From Chitinophagaceae bacterium (GTDB lineage Bacteria; Bacteroidota; Bacteroidia; Chitinophagales; Chitinophagaceae), in the NCBI GenBank assembly GCA_016722465.1, contig JADKJC010000001.1, positions 930,001-994,000 of the forward strand: a stretch of 64,000 nucleotides of DNA. Direction: 5' to 3'. Position 1 is the stretch's first letter, and every line of letters starts with the position of its first letter. Below, in pieces: positions 8,330-17,665 of this stretch. The translations under genes and the position numbers were made by a program. The notes below the pieces were generated by a model. It searched no databases, was not told the DNA's origin, and saw nothing but the letters and a program-made list of their open reading frames with translations.

Positions 8330-9544
8330 ATGGCTACATCAAAACCGTTTGTTTCACCATCTTTTAGTTATGAAACGCTGGAAGAAACATTGGATGTGAA
8401 ACCCAAGGGTACCGAGTTGTTCATCGGCATACCGAAAGAAACTTCTTTTAGTGAGAACAGGATAGCCCTTACCCCGGAAGCAGTGAGCGTAATGATCGCC
8501 AATGGTCACCAGGTGATCATGGAAACAAAAGCCGGCGAAGGCGCCAGCTATACCGATAAAGATTACAGTGAGGCAGGTGCCAAAATTGCTTTTGACAAAA
8601 AACAGGTGTACGAATGTGATATACTGGTAAAAAGCGCCCCGGTAAGTGAGGAGGAATGTGAGTTGCTGAAGCCCGGGCAATATATCATTTCCCCGATACA
8701 CTTAGCCGTTATGAAGAAAGACATCCTTCAGAAAATGATGGATAAAAAAATAACAGCGCTGAGTTTTGAAAACCTGAAAGATGACAGTGGCCACAACCCG
8801 ATTGTTAGAAGCATGAGTGAAATTGCCGGCAGCGCTGTAATGCTGATTGCCGGGCAGCATTTAAGCAATGCCAATAATGGCAAAGGTGTGCTGGTTGGCG
8901 GTATCAGTGGTATTCCGCCAACAAAAGTTATTATTATTGGAGCAGGTATTGTGGGTGAATATGCAGCAAGAACAGCGCTGGCAATGGGTGCCAGTGTAAA
9001 AATATTTGATAACAGCATTTACAGGTTGAAGCGTTTGCAAAATAATATTGGTGGCCGCCTGTGGACCTCCGTTATTGAGCCGAAAATTCTGGCGAAACAA
9101 TTAAAGACATGTGATGTAGCTGTGGGTGCATTGAGCAGTACGGGAGGAAGAACTCCGATTGTAGTAACAGAAAGCATGGTAAGCAATATGCGGCCCGGAA
9201 CGGTGATCGTTGATGTAAGCATTGACCGCGGCGGCTGCTTTGAAACCAGTGAAGTAACGACGCATGAAAAACCTACTTTTAAAAAATATGATGTAATACA
9301 TTATTGTGTACCCAATATTCCCAGCGGCTTTGCCCGTACTGCTTCACAGGCTATCAGCAATGTATTGATGCCTTTATTGCTGGAGACAGCTGATGAAGGT
9401 GGCATTGATCATATTGTTTGGCACAAGATCAATATACGAAGCGGTATTTATTTATTTAAGGGAAGCCTTACCAATTTTTATTTGAGTGAAAGATTTGATC
9501 TGAAATTTACCGATCTGAATTTGCTGATTGCAAGCAGAAGGTAA
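8330..9544 (+). CDS. ald: Alanine dehydrogenase
   Basis: This NAD-dependent enzyme interconverts alanine with pyruvate and ammonia. The protein has 404 residues and an N-terminal extension of about 30 residues before the family start IGIPKETSFSENRIALTPEAV. The substrate-binding segment YTDKDYSEAGAKI and the Rossmann motif VIIIGAGIVGEYAARTA (about 205-220) are present. VGALSSTGGRTPIVVTESMV and VDVSIDRGGCFETSEVTTH match the Ald/PNT family. The extended N-terminus is the usual Bacteroidota form. A transhydrogenase alpha subunit is excluded by length and by lack of membrane segments. Confidence 0.9.
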   Translation: MATSKPFVSPSFSYETLEETLDVKPKGTELFIGIPKETSFSENRIALTPEAVSVMIANGHQVIMETKAGEGASYTDKDYSEAGAKIAFDKKQVYECDILVKSAPVSEEECELLKPGQYIISPIHLAVMKKDILQKMMDKKITALSFENLKDDSGHNPIVRSMSEIAGSAVMLIAGQHLSNANNGKGVLVGGISGIPPTKVIIIGAGIVGEYAARTALAMGASVKIFDNSIYRLKRLQNNIGGRLWTSVIEPKILAKQLKTCDVAVGALSSTGGRTPIVVTESMVSNMRPGTVIVDVSIDRGGCFETSEVTTHEKPTFKKYDVIHYCVPNIPSGFARTASQAISNVLMPLLLETADEGGIDHIVWHKINIRSGIYLFKGSLTNFYLSERFDLKFTDLNLLIASRR

Positions 9545-9568
9545 AGTGATGGCTGATGTAAGATATAT

Positions 9569-9610
9569 GATGGCTGATTTACGAAAGAGCCTTCTTCTAA
9601 ATCATACATC
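9569..9610. terminator. Inverted repeat between convergent genes, probable bidirectional terminator
   Basis: GATTTA (9576-9581) and TAAATC (9598-9603), extended by partly matching GATG/CATC arms, form an imperfect hairpin between the 3' ends of ald and the ABC ATPase. No strong T tract follows. Confidence 0.35.
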
Positions 9611-9630
9611 AGAAATCGCACATCATACAT

Positions 9631-10242
9631 TTATTTGTAGTCCCCGATCGCAATCACTTCATCGCAAAACTCATATTCCTGTTTGTCATTACTGCTGATG
9701 ATGACCAATTTGCTGGCAGTATGATTGTTGATTAATTGATGATAGAGTGCAGTTCCCTCTGCATCCAAATTGGTGGTAGGTTCATCTAATAATAAAATGG
9801 GTGTATTGCTGAAGAATGCCTGTGCCAGTTTCAACCGTTGCTTCATACCACTGCTGAAGTAACGGATCTGCCTGTCGGCTGCTTTTGTAAGATTGACGAT
9901 CTGCAGTGCTTCGCTTTTGGAAATGGTAAGCGGCTTGAACTGAGTATGAAAATCCAGCATTTCATTGGCTGTCATTTCTTCGATGAGTTCCAGATAGGGT
10001 GCGGCGATGGAGATATATTGATAGATATCCTGATTGTCCGTTTCCTGTTGCCCGTTCTTTAGTAATACAGTTCCTTCATTAAATGTAAGCGAACCGGAAA
10101 TAACCTGCAGCAATGTTGATTTACCGGAGCCATTTGAACCCGTGATGGCGTATTTTTTTGGCGCCTTAAATTCATAGTTCACCCCACGGAAAATCCACTC
10201 CCTGTTAAATCTTTTGCCGGTATTGGTGAGTGTGATTTGCAT
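9631..10242 (-). CDS. ABC transporter ATP-binding protein without an adjacent permease
   Basis: The 203-residue nucleotide-binding protein has Walker A GSNGSGKST (about 35-43), a Q-loop region, signature YFSSGMKQRLKLAQAF (about 130) and Walker B ILLLDEPTTNLD (about 150). The signature is SSGMK rather than LSGGQ, as in CcmA-like and antibiotic-type exporters. The short length and simple architecture resemble CcmA-type ATPases, but no heme-export permease lies nearby, so substrate is unknown. The start codon lies two bases from the end of a MITE-like element, which therefore supplies its upstream region. Confidence 0.8.
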   Translation of the reverse strand: MQITLTNTGKRFNREWIFRGVNYEFKAPKKYAITGSNGSGKSTLLQVISGSLTFNEGTVLLKNGQQETDNQDIYQYISIAAPYLELIEEMTANEMLDFHTQFKPLTISKSEALQIVNLTKAADRQIRYFSSGMKQRLKLAQAFFSNTPILLLDEPTTNLDAEGTALYHQLINNHTASKLVIISSNDKQEYEFCDEVIAIGDYK

Positions 10243-10244
10243 TT

Positions 10245-10457
10245 GCCCCTAATCCGTTAGCTAACGGAGCTTTTAGACCCTGCTAATTAAAAAGAAATAC
10301 TGAATAATTAGCAGAGCGTTTGTTTAAAATGTTCAAGAACGATATTCGGTACAAGAGTGCGACGCCAATGAAGTTGAAAAGATAACAATCAGCCGGGTTC
10401 AAAAAGAAATGGTACTGATTGAGTTCAGGTTCTCCGTTAGCTAACGGAGACAGGGGC
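10245..10457. mobile_element. MITE-like element with palindromic terminal inverted repeats
   Basis: The 213-bp segment begins with GCCCCT-AA-TCCGTTAGCTAACGGAG and ends with the inverted counterpart, in which AA is replaced by GTC. Each end contains the same perfect 16-bp palindrome TCCGTTAGCTAACGGA (10253-10268 and 10433-10448). Inside are an inverted repeat CTGCTAATT/AATTAGCAG (10278-10312) and one minus-strand copy of the GCGTCGCACNCTTGTAC repeat (10349-10365). It has no coding capacity and fills almost the whole gap between the ABC gene and lpxA. I cannot identify a transposase family, and no clear target duplication is visible. Confidence 0.6.
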
Positions 10458-10460
10458 TTC

Positions 10461-11258
10461 TTACTCATCATCCATGCTGCCCTTAATAAACCTTTTGATG
10501 ATCCCTCTTCCACTGTCACGGATAAAGGTTACGATCTCATCTCTTTCATCAGTTGCTGTAATTTCTTCTTCAATAAAATTAAGCGCCTGTGAAGTATTCA
10601 TTCCCTTGTTGTAAATGATGCGGTAGATGTCGAGTATCTGGTTGATCCTGTCGAGTGAAAAACCCCTTCTTTTTAAACCAACTGAATTTACGCCGGCATA
10701 GCTCAATGGCGTACGGCCGGCTTTGATATAAGGCGGCACATCCTTGCTTACCAGTGAACCACCACTTACAAATGAATGCTGGCCTACCTGCACAAACTGG
10801 TGTATGGCACACATACCACCCAGTATGGCAAAATCACCCACTACCACATGCCCGGCCATTTGTGTGTTGTTGCTGAGGATACAATTATTACCAATGATAC
10901 AATCATGAGCAATATGACTGTATGCCATCAGCAGGCAGTTACTGCCTACCTTGGTAGTCCACCTGTCCTTACTACCACGGTTTACTGTAACAAACTCACG
11001 GATGGTAGTATTATCGCCGATCTCTACAGTTGTTACTTCTCCTTCATATTTCAGGTCCTGCGGAATGGCTGCGATCACAGCACCGGGGAAAATGCGGCAG
11101 TTTTTACCGATTCTTGCACCTTCCATAATGGTAACATTACTGCCGATCCAGGTACCCTCGCCGATCTCCACATTCTGGTGGATCACACTGAATGGATCAA
11201 CCTTTACATTGGTCGCCAGTTTGGCGTTGGGGTGTATGTATGTGTGTGGATGAATCAT
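10461..11258 (-). CDS. lpxA: Acyl-[ACP]--UDP-N-acetylglucosamine O-acyltransferase
   Basis: LpxA transfers a 3-hydroxyacyl chain to UDP-GlcNAc, the first step of lipid A synthesis. The 265-residue protein is built of hexapeptide repeats forming a left-handed beta helix (residues 1-185), with the catalytic His in YSHIAHDC (about 118-125), HQFVQVG and the helical C-terminus. It lies downstream of lpxC-fabZ on the same strand with a gap of about 100 bp. LpxA precedes a MITE-like element at its 3' end. Confidence 0.96.
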   Translation of the reverse strand: MIHPHTYIHPNAKLATNVKVDPFSVIHQNVEIGEGTWIGSNVTIMEGARIGKNCRIFPGAVIAAIPQDLKYEGEVTTVEIGDNTTIREFVTVNRGSKDRWTTKVGSNCLLMAYSHIAHDCIIGNNCILSNNTQMAGHVVVGDFAILGGMCAIHQFVQVGQHSFVSGGSLVSKDVPPYIKAGRTPLSYAGVNSVGLKRRGFSLDRINQILDIYRIIYNKGMNTSQALNFIEEEITATDERDEIVTFIRDSGRGIIKRFIKGSMDDE

Positions 11259-11362
11259 AAATTAATTGGGTGATTTGATAATTACCTTAATGTTAAAACA
11301 GTATTGTATTAATGAAAAAGCAAAATGGTTTAAAGAATTATCAAAATACCAAATTGACTTGA

Positions 11363-12769
11363 CTAATTACGTTTTACCAATTGTGCTGTAAGATCTGCTT
11401 CAGTGCAAAGTTTATTGCCAACAAACACACTGCCCCTCATTACACAAATACCACGGCGGATTGGCTCAATCAGTTCCATCTTCAGTAACATCGTATCGCC
11501 GGGTACCACTTTCTGCTTGAATTTACAATTGTCAATTTTCAGGAAATAAGTATCGTACTGTCCTTCGGGCATGGCATTGATGCAAAGCAAACCACCGGTT
11601 TGTGCCAGCGCTTCTATCTGTAATACACCCGGCATAACGGGGTTGCCGGGAAAATGCCCCTGGAAATAAAATTCATTGAATGTTACATTCTTTATGCCTA
11701 CAATATGCTTGTCTGTTAATTCGATGATTTTGTCCACCAGCAAAAAAGGATACCTGTGCGGCAGCGTTTTTTCTATCTGCTGCTGTGTAAATACCGGTGG
11801 TTGGTTAGGATCGTAAATAGGAATATCCTTGGTGTGTTTGTTTTTCTTAATGTATTGCTTGATCTTTTTTGCAAACTCAACATTGGTACTGTGCCCCGGC
11901 CTGTTGGCCATAATATGCCCTTTGATGGGATAGCCTACCAAGGCCAGATCACCAATCACATCGAGCAGTTTATGCCTTGCCGGTTCATTGGGAAAACGCA
12001 GCTCTAAATTATTGAGGTAACCTTCGCTCTTTACTTCAATTCTTTCTCTTCCAAAAGCTTTTGCCAGCCTTGCCATTTCCTGGTCTGTTACCGGTTTATC
12101 CACCACTACGATGGCATTATTGATATCGCCTCCTTTGATAAGATTATTATCAAGCAACGCTTCCAGTTCATGTAAAAAACAGAAGGTACGGCAGGGTGCA
12201 ATCTCCGATTTAAACTCCTGCATGGTTTTAATGCTGGCGTGTTGCGTACCCAGCACCGGAGAGTTGAAATCAATAAGGGTGGTGATTTTATAATCAGTAG
12301 ATGGCAACACCGTCATTTCCACCCGCTTAACATCATCATAAAAGGAAATATTGTTATCAATACTGTACCAGGTTTTAGTTGCATCCTGTTCCAGTACACC
12401 GGCTTCTTCAATGATCTCTACAAAAGGTTCGCTGCTGCCATCCATAATGGGTATTTCCGGGCCATTGATCTCAATCAGGCAATTATCGACCCCCATACCT
12501 ACCAAAGCAGCCAATATGTGTTCTACCGTGCTCACTTTTACTTCACCCTGTTCAAGCGTTGTTCCCCTGGATGTATCAGTAACCAGGTCACAATCTGCTT
12601 TAATGATTGGCATACCTGCTATATCTATACGCTGAAACTGGAAGCCGAAGCCGGGATTGGCGGGCCTTAGTGTCATATCAACTTTTACACCTGTATGAAG
12701 ACCGGTGCCTGATATGCTTATCACTGAATTTAAAGTATGTTGTTTATCTGGATTGAAGCTTGCGCCCAT
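11363..12769 (-). CDS. lpxC/fabZ: Bifunctional UDP-3-O-acyl-GlcNAc deacetylase / 3-hydroxyacyl-ACP dehydratase
   Basis: The 468-residue protein joins two enzymes. Residues 1 to about 305 are LpxC, the zinc amidase committing flux to lipid A; STVEHILAALVGMGVDNC carries a zinc histidine and NRPGHSTNVEF lies near the end of the domain. Residues about 325-468 are FabZ, a hotdog-fold dehydratase with LPHRYPFLLVDK (active His) and GHFPGNPVMPGVLQIEALAQ (active Glu). This fusion is characteristic of Bacteroidota and links lipid A to fatty acid supply. It has its own promoter element just upstream and is followed by lpxA. Confidence 0.96.
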   Translation of the reverse strand: MGASFNPDKQHTLNSVISISGTGLHTGVKVDMTLRPANPGFGFQFQRIDIAGMPIIKADCDLVTDTSRGTTLEQGEVKVSTVEHILAALVGMGVDNCLIEINGPEIPIMDGSSEPFVEIIEEAGVLEQDATKTWYSIDNNISFYDDVKRVEMTVLPSTDYKITTLIDFNSPVLGTQHASIKTMQEFKSEIAPCRTFCFLHELEALLDNNLIKGGDINNAIVVVDKPVTDQEMARLAKAFGRERIEVKSEGYLNNLELRFPNEPARHKLLDVIGDLALVGYPIKGHIMANRPGHSTNVEFAKKIKQYIKKNKHTKDIPIYDPNQPPVFTQQQIEKTLPHRYPFLLVDKIIELTDKHIVGIKNVTFNEFYFQGHFPGNPVMPGVLQIEALAQTGGLLCINAMPEGQYDTYFLKIDNCKFKQKVVPGDTMLLKMELIEPIRRGICVMRGSVFVGNKLCTEADLTAQLVKRN

Positions 12770-12794
12770 ACATTAATTTTTTGGTCAAGATGAG

Positions 12795-12802
12795 CAAAGA
12801 TA
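12795..12802 (-). promoter_or_regulatory. -7 promoter element for lpxC/fabZ
   Basis: The minus strand reads TATCTTTG here, an exact TAnnTTTG match, ending 25 bases before the lpxC/fabZ ATG. No good TTTG is seen at the usual -33 distance. Confidence 0.45.
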
Positions 12803-12820
12803 TTTGAATTTTTTTTGTTG

Positions 12821-12896
12821 CCACGATTTACACAAATCTTCACGAATGATTTTGTTTTGAGAAGATTGACCACAGATTACACAGATATTCACAGAT
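12821..12896. repeat. Two degenerate copies of a CACAGATTACACAGAT-type extragenic repeat
   Basis: Units at 12821-12847 and 12870-12896 are both 27 bp, start with CCAC and match at about 20 of 27 positions; the second contains CACAGATTACACAGAT. Repeats of this style are scattered in intergenic DNA of many bacteria. It lies between lpxD and lpxC/fabZ. Confidence 0.55.
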
Positions 12897-12927
12897 AAAT
12901 TTGTAACCCGTTATTGCAACGGAACAA

Positions 12928-13971
12928 TTAAACTTTTTGCATGAGTTCCTGTAACAGCTTTTCGAGTGCTTTTACCCTTTGTTCCAGTTCAGGTAAATTT
13001 CTTGCCAGGGCCTGGCTGCGGAGAGCGGCAGTATAATCAAAAGCCGGTGAACCAGTTACAGTAGTATTGGGAGTTTTGATAGATTTGCTTACGCCGCTTT
13101 GGGCGTTTATCTTGCTGCCATCGGCAATTTGAATATGGCCTACAATACCGGCCTGTCCGCCAATCATAACATTATTGCCAATTTTAGCACTGCCGCTGAT
13201 ACCTGCCTGTGCAGCAATAATCGCATTGTGCCCAATCTCAACATTGTGTGCAATCTGCAACAGGTTATCCAGTTTAGAACCGGCTTTGATAACAGTACTG
13301 CCCATAGTAGCCCTGTCAACAATGGTATTGGCACCGATCTCCACATCATCTTCTATTACCACATTGCCCATCTGTGGTATCTTTTTATAGCTGCCATCTG
13401 CCTGCGGCGCATACCCATAACCATCGCTGCCTATTACAGTGCCTGCATGGATGGCTACGTTTTTTCCTATGATCACATCATGATAGATGGTAACACCTGG
13501 ATGAATGCTTGAATCATCGCCAATGATTGTATTGTCGCCAATGAAGGCATTGGGATAAATTTTCACGCCATTGCCAAGGATTACTTTCTTACCGATATAA
13601 GCGAAAGCTCCGATAAATACATTGTCGCCAATTTTTGCGGAGGCATCAATATAAACCGGCTGCTGTATACCTGTTAGTTGCTGGGATTGTAATTGCTGGT
13701 ATTTTTCCAGCAGGGTGGCAAAGGCAACATAAGCATCAGGCACCCTTATCAAAGCAGCAGCTACAGGTTTTTTCAATTCCAGTGCATCATTCACAATAAC
13801 AATGGAAGCGCTGGTGCTATAAAGATATTCTTCGTATTTAGGGTTGGATAAAAAAGCCAACTGGCCTGCAGCGGCTTCTTCAATTTTACCAAAAGAAGAT
13901 ACAGCAGTATCAGCACTGCCTTCCACATGCCCGTTGATCATCATCGCTATTTGTGCTGCTGTAAACTGCAT
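12928..13971 (-). CDS. lpxD: UDP-3-O-(3-hydroxyacyl)glucosamine N-acyltransferase
   Basis: LpxD adds the second acyl chain in lipid A synthesis. The 347-residue protein has an N-terminal uridine-binding domain (residues 1-100), a long hexapeptide-repeat left-handed beta helix (about 105-310) containing [20 protein letters not shown] with the catalytic His, and a C-terminal helix ([16 protein letters not shown]). It is the upstream member of the lpxD - lpxC/fabZ - lpxA cluster, with a 158-bp gap carrying a promoter and repeats. Confidence 0.96.
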   Translation of the reverse strand: MQFTAAQIAMMINGHVEGSADTAVSSFGKIEEAAAGQLAFLSNPKYEEYLYSTSASIVIVNDALELKKPVAAALIRVPDAYVAFATLLEKYQQLQSQQLTGIQQPVYIDASAKIGDNVFIGAFAYIGKKVILGNGVKIYPNAFIGDNTIIGDDSSIHPGVTIYHDVIIGKNVAIHAGTVIGSDGYGYAPQADGSYKKIPQMGNVVIEDDVEIGANTIVDRATMGSTVIKAGSKLDNLLQIAHNVEIGHNAIIAAQAGISGSAKIGNNVMIGGQAGIVGHIQIADGSKINAQSGVSKSIKTPNTTVTGSPAFDYTAALRSQALARNLPELEQRVKALEKLLQELMQKV

Positions 13972-14033
13972 AATGGTTTATTGGTTGATGGTTGATAGTT
14001 GAATGAAAACTACTATCAGCTATGAACGATGAA

Positions 14034-15218
14034 CTATTCCCTCACATAACAAATGTAATATTTTTTAATCTTGCCGCTAAGATTGGCATTGATTAGTGCG
14101 TCATCCACTTCAGAAATGTCTTTTACACTGCCATCTTTAAACAGGATGTGGATTTTTTCCTCTTCAAAATCATAGGTCCTGCTACTGGCTTCGCCGGTAA
14201 AGACAACCCATTCTTCCTCCCCGTTACACAGGTTTAATTTTTTTTGGGCGGCCGCTTTCTTTTCATTCATCAATGTTTCATCAACAGGTGCCGGAAAATA
14301 TTTTACTTTCAAAATGTCCCGGTTGATAATCCCTTTGCATAAAAAAGACAACACCGTATCAGGATGGGAACTCCATTCTTTTATAGCACCTAGCACATCA
14401 TAATCATCCAGGCTGCAAAATTCCTCCAGGCTTACGGTTTCAATAGGTTCATTAATGAACTTATTCAATGGTGAATTGGTAAATGCTTTTATTTTCTTTG
14501 CCCTCCTGATAATCTGTTTCAGCATTTGCTCTGCACACAATACCGTTTTATGCAGGTATACCTGCCAGTACATCAATCGCCTGGCAACGATAAATTTTTC
14601 TATTGAATAAATGGCTTTTTCTTCCACCATTAACTCGCCGTTATAAACGGTGAGCATTTTAATAATGCGGTCGTAACCAATCACGCCTTCGCTTACCCCT
14701 GAAAAAAAACTATCTCTTGACAGGTAATCCATCCGGTCCACATCCAGTTGTCCGCTGATGAGCTGGTGAAGAAATTTTTTATGATAGTTGTTGGTAAAGA
14801 TATCAATCGTAAGCTGGAGCTTTCCGCCAAACTGATTGTTCAGCTCTTTCATCAGCAGCAATGAAATTTCTTCATGCTGCATCCCTTCGATCAATACATT
14901 TTCCAGGGCATGGCTAAAGGGGCCGTGGCCAATATCATGCAGCAGAATAGCAATTTTGGCTGCCTGTTCTTCTTCCTTTGTAATGTCAATGCCCTTGCTT
15001 TTTAATTCACTCAGTGCATTGCACATTAAATGATAAGCACCCAGTGAATGATGCAGCCTTGTATGTACAGCTCCGGGATAAACCAAATGCGCCATGGCCA
15101 TCTGGTGAATGCGGCGCAGGCGCTGGTAATAGGGATGAGCTATCAATTGTAAAATGAGTTCATCATCCACCGTAATAAAACCGTGTACCGGGTCGTTAAT
15201 GATTTTTCTGATCGCCAT
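14034..15218 (-). CDS. HD-domain phosphohydrolase (dGTPase/SAMHD1-like)
   Basis: The 394-residue protein starts with the conserved INDPVHGFI segment. It contains HTRLHHSLGAYHL (about 55-67) and the HD motif AILLHDIGHGPFSHALE (about 90-106), which together supply metal ligands. These features place it in the HD phosphohydrolase group related to dNTP triphosphohydrolases. The exact substrate cannot be told from sequence. The C-terminal portion, about 100 residues, has no recognisable motif. It lies 62 bp upstream of lpxD but an operon link is uncertain. Confidence 0.85.
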   Translation of the reverse strand: MAIRKIINDPVHGFITVDDELILQLIAHPYYQRLRRIHQMAMAHLVYPGAVHTRLHHSLGAYHLMCNALSELKSKGIDITKEEEQAAKIAILLHDIGHGPFSHALENVLIEGMQHEEISLLLMKELNNQFGGKLQLTIDIFTNNYHKKFLHQLISGQLDVDRMDYLSRDSFFSGVSEGVIGYDRIIKMLTVYNGELMVEEKAIYSIEKFIVARRLMYWQVYLHKTVLCAEQMLKQIIRRAKKIKAFTNSPLNKFINEPIETVSLEEFCSLDDYDVLGAIKEWSSHPDTVLSFLCKGIINRDILKVKYFPAPVDETLMNEKKAAAQKKLNLCNGEEEWVVFTGEASSRTYDFEEEKIHILFKDGSVKDISEVDDALINANLSGKIKKYYICYVRE

Positions 15219-15290
15219 TGTGTTGTTGAAAATACTTAATTCAAAAATAGCTGTACAAACTCATTGATTACTGTTGCTACATAGCGTATC

Positions 15291-15680
15291 CTACATTTCG
15301 TAAAATTCTATCGGCAGTTCATCGGGGTCGGCAATAAAAGTAAATTTTTTGCCTGTTGTTGCATCCATCCTTACCGGTTCTGGCATGATGTTTTTTTGTT
15401 GCAGTACCCTAACCGTTTCACTAATATTTTCCACTGCAAAGGCCAGGTGCCGCAAACCAGTTCCTTCCGGCCCTGACAATCTTTTGGGTGGATCAGGAAA
15501 AGAAAACAATTCAATCACATATTTTCCATTCAATGCCAGGTCCGCTTTAAAAGATTCCCGTTGTTCCCTGTAGGTTTCTTTTACGAGTTCCAATCCCAAC
15601 ACATCCATGTAAAATGCTTTTGATCTTTCATAATCAGAACAAATAACCGCAATATGATGGATGCCGCAGAGTTTGATCAT
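15291..15680 (-). CDS. Glyoxalase/VOC-fold family protein
   Basis: The 129-residue protein begins MIKLCGIHHIAVICSDYERS, typical for VOC-fold proteins of the YaeR/SMU1112c type; the ATG at 15680 is chosen over an upstream one because that extension is not conserved in style. The fold has two beta-alpha-beta-beta-beta halves with metal-ligand candidates His8-His9 region, Glu in YVIELFSFPDPP, His in LRHLAFAVENI and Glu in LPIEFYEM. The substrate is unknown. It diverges from porX. Confidence 0.8.
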   Translation of the reverse strand: MIKLCGIHHIAVICSDYERSKAFYMDVLGLELVKETYREQRESFKADLALNGKYVIELFSFPDPPKRLSGPEGTGLRHLAFAVENISETVRVLQQKNIMPEPVRMDATTGKKFTFIADPDELPIEFYEM

Positions 15681-15854
15681 AACCAGGAAGAAATAAGGTA
15701 ACTTGTATATGTTAAAAGATACACAAAGCGAAATAAAGCAATTAATCACAGGGTTAAAAAATTAAATTTGTAATCTTGCGTAATCAATCATCAAAAAACT
15801 AAAACCAAACACAGCATATATTGATAAGACCTTTACTAAATAAAACAATCAATT

Positions 15855-17411
15855 ATGAGTGTAGCAAAAATACTTTGGGTAGATGATGAGATCGATACGT
15901 TAAACTCTCAAATTCTTTTTCTCGAAAACAAAGGTTACGAAGTACAGACAAAGACCAACGGCTTTGATGCAGTGGAATATGTAAAAAGTAATATTGTGGA
16001 CGTGGTACTGATGGATGAAAGTATGCCCGGCATCACTGGATTGCAGACACTGCAGCAGATCAAAGAGATCAACAGCAATCTTCCCGTAGTATTAATCACT
16101 AAAAATGAGGCAGAGAACATCATGGATGAAGCCATCGGCTCACAGATAAGTGATTATCTGATTAAACCCGTAAACCCCAACCAGGTATTGCTGAGTTTAA
16201 AAAAACTGATCGACAATAAAAGATTAGTAGCCGAAAAAACTACTTCTGCATATCAACAGGAGTTCAGGAGCCTGTTCATGGCACTCAACAGCAATCCCAA
16301 TTACAATGAATGGATGGACCTTTATAAAAAACTGGTGTATTGGGAACTGGAAATGAAGAAAAGCGACAGCCCCGAAATGCAGGAAGTGTTCCAGGCACAA
16401 AAAGCAGAAGCCAATACAGAGTTCTTTAAATTCATTTCAAGAAACTACGCTTCCTGGATCAATCCTAAAAGCACTGAAGCACCCATCATGAGTCATAATA
16501 TGATGAAGTTTAAAGTGCTGCCCCATGTACAAAAAGGCACGCCCTTATTTTTTGTACTCATCGACAACCTGCGCTTTGACCAGTGGAAAATGATACAACC
16601 CATTTTTGCAGAAAGCTTCCGCATACAGGAAGAAGAAACATTTTACGCCATTTTACCAACGGCCACGCAATATGCCCGTAATGCCATTTTCGCAGGTATG
16701 ATGCCTGTAGACATCGAGAAACAATTTCCATCACAATGGAAAAATGATGACGAAGAGGGGGGAAAGAACCTGCATGAAGAAGAATTCTTCAGGGCACAAT
16801 TAAAAAAGCTGGGTAAAAGCGACCTGAAATTTTCTTACACAAAAATCACCAATAACCATGATGGACAAAAACTGGTGGACAGCATACAGGACATGATGCA
16901 CAATGACATCAACATCATCGTATACAATTTTGTAGATATGCTGAGCCATGCCCGTACCGAAATGGAAGTACTGAAAGAACTGGCAGGCGATGAAACCAGT
17001 TACCGGAGCATTACACAAAGCTGGTTTGAGCATTCACCACTACACCAGGCGTTGAAAAAAATTGCGGAAAAGCAGATCACGGTAATTGTTGGAACAGACC
17101 ATGGCAGTGTAAGGGTAAAAACACCCGCCAAAGTAATTGGTGATAAACAAACTACTGCCAACCTGCGTTATAAACATGGGCGCAATTTGAATTATGAGGC
17201 AAGGGATGTGCTGGCTTTCCGTGATCCAAGAGAAGCTGGACTGCCGGTGCCTAATGTAAACTCAGCATTCATTTTTGCCAAGGAAGATATTTTCCTTTGT
17301 TATCCCAATAACTACAATCATTTTGTAAATTATTACCGCAATACTTTTCAGCATGGCGGGGTAAGTTTGGAAGAAATGATTGTACCGGTGATAAGGATGG
17401 TAAATAAGTAA
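15855..17411 (+). CDS. porX: PorX-type response regulator with PglZ-like effector domain
   Basis: The 518-residue protein has an N-terminal receiver domain (residues 1-120; Asp10, Asp11, phospho-acceptor Asp54 in VLMDESMPG, and Lys in YLIKPVNP). A helical linker follows, then an alkaline-phosphatase-superfamily PglZ domain (about 210-515; LIDNLRFDQW, TATQYARNAIFAGMMP, VYNFVDMLSHAR, VGTDHGSVRV). This architecture is PorX, which with the PorY kinase controls type IX secretion genes in Bacteroidota, and whose C-terminal domain cleaves oligonucleotides in characterised members. PorY is not in this window. A TAAATTTG -7-like element lies at 15763-15770. Confidence 0.92.
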   Translation: MSVAKILWVDDEIDTLNSQILFLENKGYEVQTKTNGFDAVEYVKSNIVDVVLMDESMPGITGLQTLQQIKEINSNLPVVLITKNEAENIMDEAIGSQISDYLIKPVNPNQVLLSLKKLIDNKRLVAEKTTSAYQQEFRSLFMALNSNPNYNEWMDLYKKLVYWELEMKKSDSPEMQEVFQAQKAEANTEFFKFISRNYASWINPKSTEAPIMSHNMMKFKVLPHVQKGTPLFFVLIDNLRFDQWKMIQPIFAESFRIQEEETFYAILPTATQYARNAIFAGMMPVDIEKQFPSQWKNDDEEGGKNLHEEEFFRAQLKKLGKSDLKFSYTKITNNHDGQKLVDSIQDMMHNDINIIVYNFVDMLSHARTEMEVLKELAGDETSYRSITQSWFEHSPLHQALKKIAEKQITVIVGTDHGSVRVKTPAKVIGDKQTTANLRYKHGRNLNYEARDVLAFRDPREAGLPVPNVNSAFIFAKEDIFLCYPNNYNHFVNYYRNTFQHGGVSLEEMIVPVIRMVNK

Positions 17412-17427
17412 GCGATTCGCCCCTCCG

Positions 17428-17565
17428 CCCCGTTAGCCAACAGGGGACTTTGGAGACTTAAACTTTAAAGCGTTTTTTATTTTAATTAAGCGTTAAAGGT
17501 TGTGATATGAGAACGGGCTTCTACTATTAATACGCTAAAGCTCCTTTAGGGGTCAGGCATTATTA
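17428..17565. repeat. Foldback extragenic element with CCCC..GGGG termini
   Basis: The left part contains CCCCTCCGCCCCGTTAG, AGGGGACTTTGGAG and AAAGCG; the right part (near 17535-17561) contains CGCTAAAGCTCCTTTAGGGG. The two ends are partly complementary (CTCC/GGAG, CCCCT/AGGGG, TTTAAAGCG/CGCTAAAG). It resembles the ends of the MITE-like element near 10.3 kb. It occupies the porX to 17.7 kb gap; the rest of that gap shows nothing recognisable. Confidence 0.4.
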
Positions 17566-17665
17566 ATCCACAACTTGTGGAGAAAGTTATTTTGATAATC
17601 CTTGCTATTGAGAGAAGTTGCACCTGAATTGAAAACTGTAAAAAGTCCGTTTAGAGATTTTGGGT

